DNA from: Nematopogon swammerdamellus
Taxonomy: Eukaryota; Arthropoda; Insecta; Lepidoptera; Adelidae
Length of the DNA: 64,000 nucleotides
Assembly: GCA_946902875.1 (NCBI GenBank)
Contig: OX336338.1
Location: 6,935,971-6,999,970 of the forward strand
Direction of reading: 5' to 3'
The stretch's first letter is position 1, and each line of letters begins with the position of its first letter. The translations under genes were made by a program, and so were the position numbers. Below the pieces are notes generated by a model, which was not told the origin of the DNA, ran no database searches, and saw only the letters and a list, made by a program, of their open reading frames with translations. Below are positions 62,180 through 64,000 of the stretch, one piece after another.

Positions 62180-62575
62180 TTTTTTAGGGAGTCTTATCCG
62201 TCGTACGGGACCCTATTACTAAGCCTACGCCGTATGTCTGTCTGTCTGTATGTCTGTCCGAGGGCTGCATCTTTTGAACCGTAGCCATCGAAATTTTCAG
62301 AGAATATGTGTTATTTATTATGGCCGATGTAACAACAAATAATAAAAATAAGAAAAGTAAAAATTCACGAGGGTCCCCATACAAGAAACTAAAAAGTGTA
62401 TGCGCGCCATCTACCGAAAACGGTATGAAGTATTTCAATTAATCATGAATAATTTTAACTGATATAAAGCATTTTATAAAACACGCCATAGATGGTGTGG
62501 GCGGCACTGACGATGACATGGTGCTACGGAACCCTCGGTGCGCGAGTTCGACTCGCACTTGGCCGGTTTTTTTGT
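62180..62575 (-). repeat. CCGGCCAAGTGCGAGTC / (GTCT)n dispersed repeat
   Basis: Opposite orientation to the 56222 copy, with GTCTGTCTGTCTGT at 62233 and the end TCGCACTTGGCCGGTTTTTT. Confidence 0.78.
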
Positions 62576-62794
62576 AATTAAAGTGATCATTGACCGGTGT
62601 ACTAATAGAGGTGGCCGCTTCCCCACCGCACCGCCGCCACCGCCACGCCGCGCCGCCCCCGCCACGCCGCGCCGCCGCCCCCGTGTCACGCAGCGGGGTT
62701 CGCGGCCACATTCCTGGCATCACCGACCTGTTTAGAGGAATTTATTCTACCAATAGTGTTCAGAAATGTGAGCCAAAGCCCGCAGCACCCTCAT

Positions 62795-62907
62795 CCCAAT
62801 CCTCCCTTCTCTTACCTCACAAGGTGGGAGGGCAAAGCACGCTCGGATTGATACCATCGCGCTGAATGAAGGTGGGCCGAAACGACTATGCAAAATAGTT
62901 CTTTCTT
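62795..62907 (+). repeat. Diverged SINE core, third variant
   Basis: AAGGTGGGAGGGCAAAGCAC..GATACCATCGCGCTGAATGA..CGAAACGACTATGCAAAATAG follows the family 1 core base by base with about one third of positions changed. Confidence 0.55.
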
Positions 62908-63286
62908 TTTTTTTTATGGAAACTGACTCGGATCACCTACAACGTCCGTGATGTCAGCCCATAACACCGGGTGAACTAGGTGCCATGTCCGCGCTTCCCC
63001 CTTTGATCGTGCCGGCTACACTGACCTGGTCGGAAAACACAAACTATTTACATAGCCGTTTAGACCGACGTTTCATTCAGTGCGGTGGTACCAACCCGGG
63101 CGGGTTAAACCCTACCACCAAGTAAGATTAGGAGGGAAGGGACCTACAGTTTTACGAGGAATCCGAACCTCGGTCAGCCTCCAACGGTCAGCGGTCACCC
63201 ATCCAAATACTGACCGCACCCAGCGTTGCGTAACATTCAATAGCGACAGTTGACTGTCTGCACCACTGAGCTATCGAGGCTGACAA
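62908..63286 (-). repeat. SINE family 1, full copy
   Basis: T-run at 62908-62917 through the complement of head (GAGCTATCGAGGCTGACA). A diverged core of the same family (62795-62905, + strand) sits immediately beside it, tail to tail. Confidence 0.82.
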
Positions 63287-64000
63287 AAAATAAAAATCCG
63301 GAAATTAAACTCAAGGAGAGTTAAATTTTTAGAAAATTTAAAAGAAACCTCTTGTTGTTTTCAGCTAAGTACATTCAACTAGACTAGACCCAGAAATTTG
63401 GTTAGATTCTTATCGAGGAAATTATATTATTTAAAAATACGTTATAGGCCGGTCAAAATCGACACAAAAAATCGCTAAATTCGCAAAGCATGATGTATCT
63501 CTGATTTTTTAGTATGTTGTTTGGACCCATTAGGGCTATGTATACCCAAGTTTGCAATTCTCAAAAAGTTGTGGAAACATTTTTGCACACCAAAAACCGC
63601 GAATTTTGTGGCATTGTTTCAGATTCTGCTCTATATCTCCTAATCCATGCATTTTGCGTCGAAAGCTACTTATACATTTTTAAGAACATTAAATTTGTGA
63701 CAAATTAAGCCTAACCGGAGCTCTGTAGGTCAATTAGTTACCGAAATAATGGTACTTTAAAAATATGCCATTTTTACCAAAAATAGGAAATTTTAGTTTT
63801 AGACCTTCTTTGGACCGAAACTACGTCGAAACCATTGATCCTACGAGCAGATTTGAGAATATAATTTGTAGGCAATTTAATTATCATTAAATGAAGCGAA
63901 GCGCGGGGTCTGTAAGCCTTGTAGTTCTCTCAAAATCTCCAAAAAAAACCATATAAGGTAAAATCGAATTTTTCCCGAAATGTTCCATAACCTTTCCTAT
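63287..64000. other. No gene recognised
   Basis: Sequence of even composition with AATGAAGCGAAGCGCGGGGT near 63890; may be the end of an unidentified large element. Confidence 0.4.

Noticed and set aside
62439..62735. Overlapping frames rich in Arg, Gly, Ala and Pro
   Set aside because: Produced by a GCC-rich simple sequence at 62620-62690 on both strands.

Overview
This is a eukaryotic, almost certainly lepidopteran (moth or butterfly), chromosomal window. The evidence is spliced insect-type exons with GT/AG borders, AT-rich intergenic DNA rich in GTAGGTACCTA-like words, and repeats familiar from moth genomes: the TAGCTTTTGCCCGCGGCTTCGC tail, the GTCCACTGCTGGACATA reverse-transcriptase fragment, and the CCGGCCAAGTGCGAGTC / (GACA)n repeat. 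Species cannot be named from the sequence.

The only recognisable host gene is an AMPA-type ionotropic glutamate receptor (GluRI/GluRIB-like) on the + strand. Fourteen exons can be placed between 11895 and 37601. They read as about 790 codons in compatible phases: the second part of the amino-terminal domain, S1, M1, the pore loop, M3, S2, M4 and a C-tail ending F-T-Q-V. The first 150 to 200 residues must lie upstream, and no exon for them is visible in 1-11894. Exons 1-6 (11895-13541) and 7-14 (32873-37601) are separated by a 19.3-kb intron packed with transposable elements. A stretch of about 16 residues at the start of S2 (the Y-G-T...G-S-T block that binds glutamate) is not found as a clean exon. 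Two S1 binding-site positions also differ from the usual residues.

Layout. 1-11.9 kb: intergenic or far-upstream intron DNA with SINEs, foldback elements and a LINE 3' end. 11.9-13.6 kb: exons 1-6. 13.6-32.9 kb: the giant intron, with a reverse-transcriptase scrap, SINEs, two ACGT-rich arrays in opposite orientation, three copies of a G-tract MITE (one split by a SINE), an AT-rich array with an inverted copy, and relics of three different DNA-transposon proteins. 32.9-37.6 kb: exons 7-14. 37.6-46.4 kb: 3' flank, repeats and a 122-bp tandem array. 46.4-51.8 kb: a 130-bp satellite split by a non-LTR retrotransposon with an open endonuclease-RT frame, then a PIF1-like helicase fragment, then a hairpin with roughly 260-bp arms. 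52-64 kb: dense SINE, LINE and MITE debris, no host gene seen.

The most interesting structure is modular. Two SINE families share one core but carry different heads (tRNA-like with an embedded 5S rRNA segment, versus plain tRNA-like) and different tails. Each tail resembles the 3' end of a different LINE present in the same window. The ACGT arrays, built on an approximately 11.7-bp sub-period, are the second most unusual element.
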